Below, one piece after another: positions 1-7,830 of a stretch of 34,658 nucleotides of DNA. The stretch lies in contig NZ_VZPF01000057.1 in NCBI RefSeq assembly GCF_008801695.1, forward strand, positions 1 to 34,658, read 5' to 3'. Position 1 is the stretch's first letter. Every line of letters starts with the position of its first letter. Under the pieces are notes generated by a model. It saw nothing but the letters and a program-made list of their open reading frames with translations. It was not told the DNA's origin and ran no database searches. The position numbers and the translations under genes were made by a program. The stretch is from Pantoea stewartii subsp. stewartii (lineage in GTDB: Bacteria > Pseudomonadota > Gammaproteobacteria > Enterobacterales > Enterobacteriaceae).

Positions 1-174
1 ACCAATCGATGAGCGGGCACAGCAGAGTGTTCTGGCAACATGACTGACGGTGTCACCACGATGCAGCATCAGCATGGCGGTGAGCCGCCGGGCGTGGTTT
101 TTGTCCTTTGTTTTATGGATAGTTTTCTGCATCAGGCGTCGTTCGGTTCTGGGTATTGGTGCTATGATCGACAT
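1..174 (-). CDS. IS630 family transposase, N-terminal 58 residues (partial)
   Basis: Translation from the ATG at 174 gives 58 residues starting MSIIAPIPRTERRLMQKTIH and continuing through an HTH-like stretch (LTAMLMLHRGDTVSHVARTL). This closely resembles the remembered start of the Shigella/E. coli IS630 transposase. The frame is open to base 1, so the DDE catalytic domain lies outside the window. The Shine-Dalgarno position (GGACTGAG) just before the ATG is inside a 10-bp inverted repeat, discussed separately. Whether the element is intact cannot be judged here. Confidence 0.8.
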   Translation of the reverse strand, partial: MSIIAPIPRTERRLMQKTIHKTKDKNHARRLTAMLMLHRGDTVSHVARTLCCARSSIG

Positions 175-176
175 TG

Positions 177-238
177 CTCAGTCCGGCTGGTGATTTGGGA
201 TATTCAGCGATTGATCAGATCGCATAAACCGGACTGAG
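177..238 (-). promoter_or_regulatory. Inverted repeat sequestering the transposase ribosome binding site
   Basis: CTCAGTCCGG (177-186) and CCGGACTGAG (229-238) form a perfect 10-bp inverted repeat with a 42-nt spacer. In the transposase mRNA the 3' arm ends 2 nt before the start codon and covers the only purine-rich Shine-Dalgarno candidate. A transcript entering from outside the element would fold this stem and hide the start. Such protection is known for some insertion sequences (IS10, IS50); for this element it is inference. Confidence 0.5.
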
Positions 239-269
239 TTCCCTCTAAGTGATCTACTATTCCGAGCAG

Positions 270-971
270 TTATTTAGATGCGAGACGCTGAACGCGTGCG
301 CCAATATGCGCAGCAATGTCAGACTGGACACGGGGCGGCAGCGCCCGGTCTTGCGTGGTCAACAAATACCAGGTGGGTTTGCTTTTCCATGCCGCTCGCG
401 TCACCTTGTCAGTGAAAGCGCTCGCCGCAACAGGTTGTTGTACCGCAGCCAGTTCGCGCACCCGCGCATCAGGCACGTCGCCGGCCAGCATTTCACCAAA
501 CTGTTGGGCATTATCCAGCCAGATCATCCCGTGTTTATCCGGCCTCATTTCCGTCATCGGGGCATGAAGTCGTTGCAACAGCCCGGCAGCAGATTCATTA
601 CTGTCGGGCACCAGCGCAGAGAGAAAAACCATGCCCCTTACGCGCGAATCGTTGCCAGCATCAGCCACCACCACACCGCCCCAGGAATGCCCAACCAGCA
701 GCACCGGGCCTTGCTGACGCGCAATGACCGCCTCCGTCGCCTTTACGTTATCCTGCAATGAGGTCAATGGATTCTGAACGGCGGTGACGTGATAACCTTT
801 GTGCTGAAGGCGTGAAATCACCGCCCGCCAGCCTGAGCCGTCAGTAAACGCCCCGTGGACTAAGACGATGTTTTTCACCGTCGCCTGCGCAGCGAGCGGC
901 ACATTCAATAACGTCAGCCCCAGCAGCACCGCATGCTTTAATCTTTTCGCCTTACTGCTCTTTCGCCGCAT
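270..971 (-). pseudogene. Secreted alpha/beta hydrolase, C-terminally truncated by the IS
   Basis: This is an alpha/beta hydrolase of the EstC/hydroxynitrile-lyase-like type. Visible motifs are the VHGAFTDGSGW oxyanion-hole region, the nucleophile elbow GHSWGG (Ser) and an acidic residue in TTQDRALPP. Start ATG 971 is preferred because AGGA lies 9 nt upstream and it begins a good signal peptide (MRRKSSKAKRLKH, hydrophobic core, AQA cleavage site). In-frame ATGs at 998 and 1007 are alternatives. The family normally continues with a Ser-His motif carrying the catalytic His plus about 20 residues. Here the frame reads RVQRLASK then stops, at the IS junction. The enzyme is therefore probably inactive. 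It is divergent from the GlxA-type regulator gene. Confidence 0.8.
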
Positions 972-1087
972 CTCGCCTGTTCCTGTGGTCGTTTTCATGC
1001 TGACCATGTTAGATCGGGCGAAAAGAGCGTGTAAGATGGCGAATAAGACAACTAACAGGCAAAACTCGCCATAAGGAGTGACTGGCT

Positions 1088-2092
1088 ATGCGCATAGCGA
1101 TTGTGGCGCTGGAAGGCAGCCTGCCTTCTGCCGTCAACGGCTTTTGTGACACCTTATGGATTGCGCGCCAGGTGATTGCGTCTCGCCCCGATACTGCGGC
1201 GCAACTGACCCGCGCGCCGCTGGAGGCCCAAATCGTAAGTGCTGATGGCCAGCCCGTGCGCGATGCGCAGGGACGATGGCTACATGTCGATGCTGATTTC
1301 AGCCAGGCAGAGGCGTCAGATATCGTCCTGGTCGGGGGAATGGCCTTGGGCCGCGATCGGTTTCCGCACCATCCGGAAGCGGTCATACAGGCGGGGACCT
1401 GGATAAAAAAAATGTACCATCAGGGTGCCATCGTCGGTGCCGCCTGCGCGGGCTGTCTGGTGCTGGGCGAAGCGGGGCTGCTCAGTCGTCGGCGTTGTAC
1501 CACCACCTGGTGGCTGTTTCCGACCCTGCGGGAGCGCTATCCGGATGCGCGTCCGGTATGGGGACAAACGCTCGAACAACAGGAAAATATCATTACTACA
1601 GGTGGCCCACTCTCGTGGAGCGCGCTCACGTTGCATTTGCTGCACAGGATACTGGGGGCGGACGTGTCCAGACAGGTTGCTGATATGGCCGTTGCCGATG
1701 CCCAGCCCGTGTCGCAACGTTTGTATGCGCCGCCCGGGTTTATTAACACTCAGCACCCGTTGCTGATGCGGGCGGAAGAGATTATTCGCTATCAACAGCC
1801 AGGCATCACGGCAGAACGGCTGGCCTCTGCGTTACATACCAGCGAACGTACGTTGCACCGTAAAATGAAAATGCTGACCGGCGAAAGTCCTAAGGCGTTT
1901 ATTACCCGGGTCCGCATTGAAGGTGCCTGTCTTCTCCTGGAAAACCCCACCGTAAGCATCCGTAAGGTGGCCGCCGATTGTGGCTATTCTGACGAAAGCA
2001 GCTTTCGCAAAGCGTTTAATCAGGTGATGGCGATGACACCCGCGCGTTATCGACAGTGGATTGCCGCCAGAGCGGCACCCGCAACGCGTTAA
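1088..2092 (+). CDS. GlxA-type transcriptional regulator (DJ-1/PfpI domain + AraC HTH)
   Basis: The protein has 334 residues. The N-terminal half (about 1-190) is a class-I glutamine-amidotransferase-like DJ-1/PfpI domain with the nucleophile-elbow-like stretch GAACAGCLVLGEAGLL. The C-terminal about 100 residues form an AraC/XylS double helix-turn-helix, with the first helices in ITAERLASALHTSERTLHRKMK and the second in SIRKVAADCGYSDESSFRKAF. The start is supported by AAGGAG upstream of ATG 1088. It is divergent from the truncated hydrolase, so a local target is plausible but unproven. Its stop codon abuts the stop of the convergent xylanase with no gap. The ligand is unknown. Confidence 0.85.
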   Translation: MRIAIVALEGSLPSAVNGFCDTLWIARQVIASRPDTAAQLTRAPLEAQIVSADGQPVRDAQGRWLHVDADFSQAEASDIVLVGGMALGRDRFPHHPEAVIQAGTWIKKMYHQGAIVGAACAGCLVLGEAGLLSRRRCTTTWWLFPTLRERYPDARPVWGQTLEQQENIITTGGPLSWSALTLHLLHRILGADVSRQVADMAVADAQPVSQRLYAPPGFINTQHPLLMRAEEIIRYQQPGITAERLASALHTSERTLHRKMKMLTGESPKAFITRVRIEGACLLLENPTVSIRKVAADCGYSDESSFRKAFNQVMAMTPARYRQWIAARAAPATR

Positions 2093-3199
2093 TCAGCGTA
2101 GCGCATGCAGCACTGCCCAGCTGGCGTCTTTGATTTGGCCGTCTTTAGCAAACAGCAACGGTCCGGTGGCCAGCCCATCGCTTGCCTTCGGCGTCGCCGC
2201 CGTCCGGTGGGGCGTGTCCCAGACACCCCACGTGAGCACTGCGTCGACACCGGCTTCCAGCACAAGCGAAAGATAGCGATTATAGGTGCTGGCGACCGCC
2301 ATGGCGCGGCGCGCCATCGGCAGGCGGCTGTCATCAACATCCAGTTCGGTGATATACACGGCCAGGCCCAGCGCTTTCACTTCACGAATAAATGTCGCCA
2401 GTCCCGGACCAGACGCGTACTGCGGACCGGCCTTGAGATGAGACTGAATCCCCAGCGCACCAATGGGGATCTGTCTGTCCTGCAAATTGCGCAGCAGCGC
2501 CAGCACAGCGTCGCGTTTTCGTTGTGCGTTGTCATGGTCGCTTTCCAGCCCGTAATCGTTATAGCAAATGACGGCGTGAGGATCGGTCTGATGCAGCGCG
2601 TCACAGGCGATATCCAGATAACGCGTCCCCAGACGTTGATACCAGAAACTGTTGCGCCATCCGCCAGGCAAACCGTCAGACAGGTTGATAATCTCGTTCG
2701 CCACGTCCCAGCTCTGTATCTGTCCCCGATAGCGCCCCGCGACGGTATGAATATGGTCTCTCAACACTTTTTCCAGCAGCGTGGCATCGCGAATCGCCAG
2801 CAGCCAGTCCGGCACCGCGCGGTGCCAGCAAAAGGTATGCCCGCGTAGCAGCAGGCCCTGCGCTCTGGCAAAGGCGGCAAGCGTATCCGGGCCAGAAAAA
2901 TCGTAGCGATTCTGCTCAGGCTGAACGACCACCCACTTCAGCGCGTTTTCCGGAACAATAATACTGGCCTGGCTGGCCACAAACTGCCGGTAATGCGCAT
3001 CGGACCGCAAACGCTCGGGCCGGACCGCGAACCCAAACAGAAGATGACGCTGCGCAGCTATGCGCTTTAAGGGGGGGAAAGCCGGTTCGGCCGCGAAGAC
3101 CGGTATCGGCAATGCGGAACCCAGCAACAGTGCCGCGCTGCGTTTTAAGAACCGACGTCGCGGCGTGGATGTGAAGCCAGAGAGATTATGAGGTTTCAT
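2093..3199 (-). CDS. GH10 endo-1,4-beta-xylanase, Tat-type signal peptide
   Basis: This is a glycoside hydrolase family 10 retaining endo-xylanase that would cleave xylan backbones. The acid/base Glu is in WDVANEIIN (about residue 169) and the nucleophile Glu in YITELDVDD (about 285), with the conserved GHTFCWH strand between the N-terminus and the first catalytic site. The N-terminus has a twin-arginine motif RRRFLK followed by a hydrophobic segment, pointing to Tat export. About 370 residues is normal for a single-domain GH10; no carbohydrate-binding module is visible. ATG 3199 is preferred (AGGAG 11 nt upstream); a GTG at 3208 lies too close to that site. No xyloside transport or xylosidase gene is nearby. 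Confidence 0.9.
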   Translation of the reverse strand: MKPHNLSGFTSTPRRRFLKRSAALLLGSALPIPVFAAEPAFPPLKRIAAQRHLLFGFAVRPERLRSDAHYRQFVASQASIIVPENALKWVVVQPEQNRYDFSGPDTLAAFARAQGLLLRGHTFCWHRAVPDWLLAIRDATLLEKVLRDHIHTVAGRYRGQIQSWDVANEIINLSDGLPGGWRNSFWYQRLGTRYLDIACDALHQTDPHAVICYNDYGLESDHDNAQRKRDAVLALLRNLQDRQIPIGALGIQSHLKAGPQYASGPGLATFIREVKALGLAVYITELDVDDSRLPMARRAMAVASTYNRYLSLVLEAGVDAVLTWGVWDTPHRTAATPKASDGLATGPLLFAKDGQIKDASWAVLHALR

Positions 3200-3547
3200 C
3201 AGTGCCACGTCTCCTGTGACGTTTTTGCCCGATCATCGTGAAGGTCGCATCACACCAGCCCGGTATTCTTATAACCCTAAGCCCTAAGGCCCGTCAGCAA
3301 CGATTTTGTCCACGTCGGTAAAGCCAGATTTCTGAATGTAAAATCCCTCGCTTTACGGTATCGGGTTTTCTGGCATTCGCGGGGCTGTGTGCATGCACGT
3401 TTCAGGACGGGCGCTGCCGTGCCAGCGGTAAAAGTGACCTTTGCTACCTTGTTATGCCGCACTGGCGGACAAACCGAATGAAAAGCTGTCGATTTACCTT
3501 TGCTAAGCTGATAAGTACACCTGATACGTTTAATAAAGGAGAATGCT
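3200..3547. other. Intergenic region between divergent xylanase and aldo/keto reductase genes
   Basis: This 348-bp stretch holds no convincing gene; short frames lack ribosome binding sites and family features. It must contain the promoters for the xylanase (minus) and the reductase (plus). The right end is AT-rich (3480-3540) and carries the AAAGGAG ribosome binding site of the reductase. I see no clear operator palindrome. Confidence 0.5.
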
Positions 3548-4510
3548 ATGACGCAGCCTAAAACCCGCCCCCTCGGCAACAGCGGCCTCTCTGTGCCGCT
3601 TCTGACCTTTGGCGGCAATGTCTTTGGCTGGACGGTAGACGAGAAAACCTCGTTTTCTCTGCTCGACGCGCTGGTGGAAAAAGGCCTGTTCTTTATCGAT
3701 ACCGCCGATGTCTATTCACGCTGGGCGCCCGGCAATCAGGGGGGCGAATCCGAAACCATCATCGGCAAATGGCTGAAGAAAAGCGGTAAACGCGACAGGA
3801 TAGTGCTGGCGACCAAAGTCGGCATCGAAATGTCACCGGAGAAGCAGGGACTGAAACCTGGGTATATTCGCCAGGCCGTCGAGGACTCGCTGCGCCGTCT
3901 GCAAACCGACGTGATCGACCTCTATCAGGCGCATCGCGATGATGAAACCACGCCACTGACCGACACGTTAAGCGCCTTTGACGCTCTGATCAAAGCCGGC
4001 AAAGTCCGGGCTATTGGGGCCTCCAACTACAGCGCCGCGCGACTGCAGGAGGCGCTGGACATCAGCAAACAGCATGGGCTGGCGCGTTACGAAACCCTGC
4101 AGCCGCTCTACAACCTTTACGACCGTGAAGAATATGAAAGCGAGCTGGAGCAGGTAGCGCGTGAGAATCAGCTTGGCGTGATCAACTACTACGCGCTGGC
4201 CAGCGGCTTTCTCAGCGGCAAATATAAAAAACCGCAGGATGCCAGCAAGAGCGCGCGCGGTCAGGGTATTATAGATAAGTACCTGAATGAACGCGGTAAA
4301 CGCATTGTTGAAGCGCTGGAAGACGTGGCGGCGTCACATGATGCGTCAGCCACGCAGGTGGCGCTGGCCTGGCTCATCGCGCGCCCGAGTATTACCTCCC
4401 CTATCGTCAGCGCGACCTCCTTGTCGCAGCTTGATGAACTGGTCAAAGCCACCGAGTTGACGCTGAGCAAGCAAGAAATTGAAGAGCTGTCCCAGGCCAG
4501 TAAGCCATAA
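3548..4510 (+). CDS. Aldo/keto reductase (NADPH-dependent)
   Basis: A 320-residue TIM-barrel reductase. The catalytic tetrad is readable: Asp51 and Tyr56 in FFIDTADVYS, Lys90 in LATKVG and His129 in LYQAHRDD. The late AKR cofactor region is also present (ARPSITSPIVSATSLSQLDEL). It probably reduces aldehydes or ketones in the cytosol; the physiological substrate cannot be inferred. ATG 3548 follows AAAGGAG at good spacing. It stands alone, divergent from the xylanase and closed by a terminator just after the stop, so it is likely monocistronic. Confidence 0.9.
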   Translation: MTQPKTRPLGNSGLSVPLLTFGGNVFGWTVDEKTSFSLLDALVEKGLFFIDTADVYSRWAPGNQGGESETIIGKWLKKSGKRDRIVLATKVGIEMSPEKQGLKPGYIRQAVEDSLRRLQTDVIDLYQAHRDDETTPLTDTLSAFDALIKAGKVRAIGASNYSAARLQEALDISKQHGLARYETLQPLYNLYDREEYESELEQVARENQLGVINYYALASGFLSGKYKKPQDASKSARGQGIIDKYLNERGKRIVEALEDVAASHDASATQVALAWLIARPSITSPIVSATSLSQLDELVKATELTLSKQEIEELSQASKP

Positions 4511-4518
4511 AACCTCCG

Positions 4519-4540
4519 GGGATGCCGCGGCATCCCTTTT
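4519..4540 (+). terminator. Rho-independent terminator of the aldo/keto reductase gene
   Basis: GGGATGCC and GGCATCCC form a GC-rich palindromic hairpin at 4519-4536, followed directly by TTTT. It begins 8 nt after the reductase stop codon. Confidence 0.85.
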
Positions 4541-4721
4541 ACTTTGCCTCGCAATAAATGCCTTTTTAGCTATAAAAATATTCATTCAGCGATAACTGTC
4601 ACAATTGCGTTAATTCCTTACCACTTTGCAGTTACATACGCACAGATTTGCAAAAATTGACATTTAGTCAGCATTATTCTCTGCCCTGTCTTTTCCTGTC
4701 ATTTCATAAAGAATAACGCTG

Positions 4722-6056
4722 ATGAATACAAAAAAAGCAGTGCAGTTTATGCCTCGCCTGGCCGCGGGCAGCCTGATGTTTGCGATGCTGAGCGCCTCCG
4801 CGCTGGCCGCCGATGCCTTTAGCTATGACTCACCTTACCTGTTTGGCGACTGGGGCGGTAACCGAACGCAGTTAGAAAACGACGGCATTAAGTTAGATGT
4901 TAACTACACCATGGAAAGTGCCGCCAATCTGGGTGGCGGAGCTGACAGCCATACCTCGATGCGCTACAGCGACCAGTGGGCGTTTGGTGCCAATTTCGAT
5001 CTGCAAAAACTCCTCGACTGGCAGGATACGCAGTTCCAGGTCACCATTACCGATCGCAATGGCCGCAACATCTCCGATCAGGTGGCCGATCGCCGCACCG
5101 GGATGCTTTCTTCCACCCAGGAGGTGTACGGTCGTGGCCAGACGTGGCGCCTGACGCAGTTCTGGTTAAGCAAAGGCCTGTTCGATAACACGGTCAATCT
5201 GAAAGCCGGACGCGTTACCGTCGGCGAAGACTTCGATAACTTCGACAGCAAGTTCCAGAACCTGGCGTTTGGCAGCGGCCAGGCCGGTAACTGGCGCGGC
5301 GATCGCTGGTTTAACTGGCCGGTTTCGCAGTGGGGCGGCAGACTAAAAGTCAACGTTACGCCAGAGGTGTTTTTCCAGGTCGGTTTCTACAATCAAAACC
5401 GTGCGAATTACGACCGTGGCGATGGTTTCCGGCTGGATACCAGCAACTCAGAGGGGAATCTGGTGCCGGTCGAGTTAGGCTGGAAACCGACGTTAGGCCC
5501 CGACAAGTTGCCGGGTAACTATCGTATCGGCTATTACTACTCGTCCGCAAATGGCGACAACTATGGCAGCTGGCGTGACGGCGCTTACCAGCGCAAAAAT
5601 CATGCTTACGGCGGCTATGTCCTCTTGCAGCAGCAGTTGACGGCGCAGGGCGGCGATGCCAGCCGGGGTCTGGGCGTGACGGTTCAGGCGGTGATGAACG
5701 ACCATAAAACCTCGAAAACCGATAACTATCAGTCCGTCAGCTTCACCTGGAAAGGACCGTTCGATGCCCGTCCGCAGGATGAGATTGGCATCGGCGCGGC
5801 GCGTATTCACGTCAACAGCGCCTACACGCGTTCGCTGCGTGAACAGAACGACGCCAGCGGGCAGACCGATTTTAACAGCCCGACCTATCTGCCTGTTCAG
5901 GACGGTTCGGAGTACAACTACGAAATCTATTACAACGCGCAGCTGACCAAATGGCTGCAACTGCGTCCTAACCTGCAATACGTTGTTGCGCCGGGTGCCG
6001 TTAGCGACGTGAAAGATGCCTTTGTCGGCGGAATCAGCGCTAACGTGAATTTCTGA
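4722..6056 (+). CDS. OprB-like carbohydrate porin (outer membrane)
   Basis: The 444-residue precursor has a Sec signal peptide of about 29 residues ending ALA-ADAFSYDSPYLFGDWGG. The mature part shows the FGDWGG(N)RTQLENDGI start and repeated aromatic beta-strand patterns of carbohydrate-selective OprB porins, ending in a phenylalanine (SANVNF) typical of BAM-assembled beta-barrels. It would give passive, sugar-preferring diffusion across the outer membrane. It is flanked by terminators, so it is its own transcription unit. No transporter is adjacent. The substrate is unknown. Confidence 0.88.
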   Translation: MNTKKAVQFMPRLAAGSLMFAMLSASALAADAFSYDSPYLFGDWGGNRTQLENDGIKLDVNYTMESAANLGGGADSHTSMRYSDQWAFGANFDLQKLLDWQDTQFQVTITDRNGRNISDQVADRRTGMLSSTQEVYGRGQTWRLTQFWLSKGLFDNTVNLKAGRVTVGEDFDNFDSKFQNLAFGSGQAGNWRGDRWFNWPVSQWGGRLKVNVTPEVFFQVGFYNQNRANYDRGDGFRLDTSNSEGNLVPVELGWKPTLGPDKLPGNYRIGYYYSSANGDNYGSWRDGAYQRKNHAYGGYVLLQQQLTAQGGDASRGLGVTVQAVMNDHKTSKTDNYQSVSFTWKGPFDARPQDEIGIGAARIHVNSAYTRSLREQNDASGQTDFNSPTYLPVQDGSEYNYEIYYNAQLTKWLQLRPNLQYVVAPGAVSDVKDAFVGGISANVNF

Positions 6057-6065
6057 TCCGCCCTT

Positions 6066-6095
6066 CAGACCTGCCCGCAGGGCAGGTCTGCTTTC
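6066..6095 (+). terminator. Rho-independent terminator of the porin gene
   Basis: An 11-bp perfect stem, CAGACCTGCCC (6066-6076) with GGGCAGGTCTG (6080-6090) and a GCA loop, followed by CTTTC. It lies 10 nt after the porin stop. Confidence 0.85.
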
Positions 6096-6231
6096 CCGCC
6101 TGGCCTGACGCTTTCATCCCGTACCTGCTCTGTTGATTCGCCTCAGTTTTCCGCAATTTTTTGCAAGCCCTGCCCCACTTCACGCGGTATAACCTCATCC
6201 ATGTCTTACCACTGCGCATAACGGAAAAACC

Positions 6232-6543
6232 ATGAAAACCTATATCAGCAAAGCGTTCTCAGCCGACCGGGCCTGGGGTGCACTCGACATCGCTAACTTT
6301 GATGGCACAACCGTACGGCTTCACTGGACGGATCAACCCTACAAGTGGCACATCAATGACGGTCAGGAAGTTTTTGCGGTGATGGATGGCTGTGTAGAGA
6401 TGCACTACAAGGAAAACGGAGACATCAGGACAGTGCGCTTGCAGACAGGGGATATTTTTTATGCCAGCGTGGGCACGGAACATGTTGCCCATCCACAGGG
6501 CGAAGCGCGCGTACTGGTGATCGAGAAAGCGGGATCGGTCTGA
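6232..6543 (+). CDS. Small cupin-domain protein
   Basis: A 103-residue single-domain cupin. Cupin motif 1 is recognisable around WHINDGQEVFAVMDGCVEMHY, and motif 2 around LQTGDIFYASVGTEHVAHP, with His residues suitable for metal binding in both. A short purine-rich site (ACGGAAAA) precedes ATG 6232. Such proteins can be isomerases, dioxygenases or sensors; nothing here decides. It is 87 nt upstream of the kinase-like gene in the same direction. Confidence 0.8.
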   Translation: MKTYISKAFSADRAWGALDIANFDGTTVRLHWTDQPYKWHINDGQEVFAVMDGCVEMHYKENGDIRTVRLQTGDIFYASVGTEHVAHPQGEARVLVIEKAGSV

Positions 6544-6630
6544 CCCCAACCGGCCCTGAGGCACGATGGCTGGCGCACATTTTCCGCGTATACTGAGGCG
6601 CAAACACAGCCTTGACGGAGGTTTCGCCTG

Positions 6631-7209
6631 ATGACACCGTTGCCGCCGCTTGCACATCTGGGTCCGCGCATTTGTATCATGGGCCCCTCAAACAGCGGTA
6701 AATCTACCCTGGCCGTGGCGATTGCGGAAAAGCAGTCGCTGCCCGTTATTCATCTCGATCAGCTTTATCACCAGCCCAATACCGACTGGCAGCCCAGAGA
6801 GCACGCCGTGTTTTTACAGCTTCACCGCGAGGCAATAAGTGCAGAACGCTGGGTTATCGAAGGCAATTATACGCGCTGCCTGCCCGAAAGACTGGCGCGC
6901 GCAACAGGCTATATCCTGCTGGATCTCGCGATGCCTGTCAGTTTACTGCGTTATATCCGGCGCTGCTGTGCCACCACGCCGCGTGCCGGGGCGCTGCAAG
7001 GCAGCACCGATCACATCAATCTCGCCATGCTCAGGCATATCACCTGGGTGACGCCGGGCAATCGCCGTCGCTATCACCTCCTGTATCAGGGACTTAGCCT
7101 GCCCAGGTGCCGTCTGGTAGGTGAAAAAGCGATAAACCGCGCCTGGCAGGAGTGGTATCTGACGCCCCGTCCTGCGACAGGGATCTTACCCGGCAAAACA
7201 GGGCGGTAG
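6631..7209 (+). CDS. P-loop NTPase, adenylate-kinase-like (FlaR/topology-modulation type)
   Basis: A 192-residue protein with a Walker A motif GPSNSGKST at residues 18-26, followed by the HLDQLYHQPNTDWQPRE segment typical of the small adenylate-kinase-like family often named DNA topology modulation protein or FlaR. The WVIEGNYTRCLPERL stretch is the usual second conserved block. It should be a cytosolic nucleotide-binding protein; the phosphate acceptor is unknown and the family name gives no tested role. The start is supported by GGAGG upstream of ATG 6631. Confidence 0.8.
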   Translation: MTPLPPLAHLGPRICIMGPSNSGKSTLAVAIAEKQSLPVIHLDQLYHQPNTDWQPREHAVFLQLHREAISAERWVIEGNYTRCLPERLARATGYILLDLAMPVSLLRYIRRCCATTPRAGALQGSTDHINLAMLRHITWVTPGNRRRYHLLYQGLSLPRCRLVGEKAINRAWQEWYLTPRPATGILPGKTGR

Positions 7210-7269
7210 CCTTTCCTGCCTGTCTTTTGTATTGTCATGATCCTTACTGGCTCACTCCGGGATCGCAGA

Positions 7270-7794
7270 ATGCACATCACGCTCGCGCAGGATGACCACA
7301 TTCCCACCCTGCAACAGATTTATGCTCACCATGTTGTGCATGGCACGGGCAGTTTTGAACTGGATCCGCCTGATGAAGCCGAACTCGCCAGCCGGTTAGA
7401 AAAAATCCGTGCCGCCGGGCTGCCCTGGTTTGTGGTCATCGAAGACGGCCAGGTTTGCGGTTACTGTTATCTGGGCTTTTATCGTCCGCGCCCGGCTTAT
7501 CGTTTTACCCTGGAAGATTCCCTTTACATCCATCCGGCTTTTCAGGGGAAAGGTGTGGGTAAACGCCTGCTGGCGCACGCGATTGACTGGGCAGAAAGCC
7601 GGGGCTTTCGTCAGATGGTCGGGAATGTGGGCGACAGCGCCAACGCGGCCTCCATCGCTCTGCACCGATCGGCGGGCTTCACCGTGGCCGGTACGTTAAC
7701 CTCCGTAGGCTACAAACACGGGCGCTGGCTGGACACGGTATTGATGCAGCGGACACTTGGCGCGGGCGACAGTATCCCGCCTGAAAACGGATAA
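7270..7794 (+). CDS. GNAT N-acetyltransferase, phosphinothricin-acetyltransferase-like
   Basis: A protein of about 174 residues. The start MHITLAQDDHIPTLQQIY, the GTGSFELDPPDEAEL segment and the YRPRPAYRFTLEDSLYIHP block match the PAT/MddA group of GNAT enzymes. The acetyl-CoA loop is HPAFQGKGVGKRLL. The family N-acetylates small amino-acid-like amines such as methionine sulfoximine or phosphinothricin; the natural substrate is not evident here. ATG 7270 is chosen over ATG 7237 because the family begins here and neither has a strong ribosome binding site. It follows the kinase-like gene by about 60 nt. Confidence 0.85.
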   Translation: MHITLAQDDHIPTLQQIYAHHVVHGTGSFELDPPDEAELASRLEKIRAAGLPWFVVIEDGQVCGYCYLGFYRPRPAYRFTLEDSLYIHPAFQGKGVGKRLLAHAIDWAESRGFRQMVGNVGDSANAASIALHRSAGFTVAGTLTSVGYKHGRWLDTVLMQRTLGAGDSIPPENG

Positions 7795-7830
7795 CGCAGG
7801 ATGCGTGCCAGGCGGGCCGCTGCCCAGGGC

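Larger units (their letters stand above)
1..274 (-). mobile_element. IS630-type insertion sequence, 5' end only (runs off window)
   Basis: The minus strand carries the start of an IS630-like transposase and its upstream leader; the rest lies beyond base 1. The outer end is inferred. The adjacent hydrolase frame loses its family-like sequence at about 275-277, and a TA dinucleotide (275-276) sits exactly there, as expected for IS630/Tc1 elements that insert at TA and duplicate it. I cannot see the other end, so the length, the second TA copy and the terminal inverted repeats are unverified. Confidence 0.75.

Noticed and set aside
40..237. 65-residue open frame on the plus strand
   Set aside because: Antisense to the IS630 transposase start; no ribosome binding site and Cys/His/Trp-rich random composition.
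2105..2848. 247-residue open frame on the plus strand
   Set aside because: Antisense to the GH10 xylanase, whose catalytic motifs are intact.
4588..4603. CRP-like site before the porin gene
   Set aside because: Only the TCACA half is good; the other half matches 3 of 5 positions, so it is not listed as a feature.
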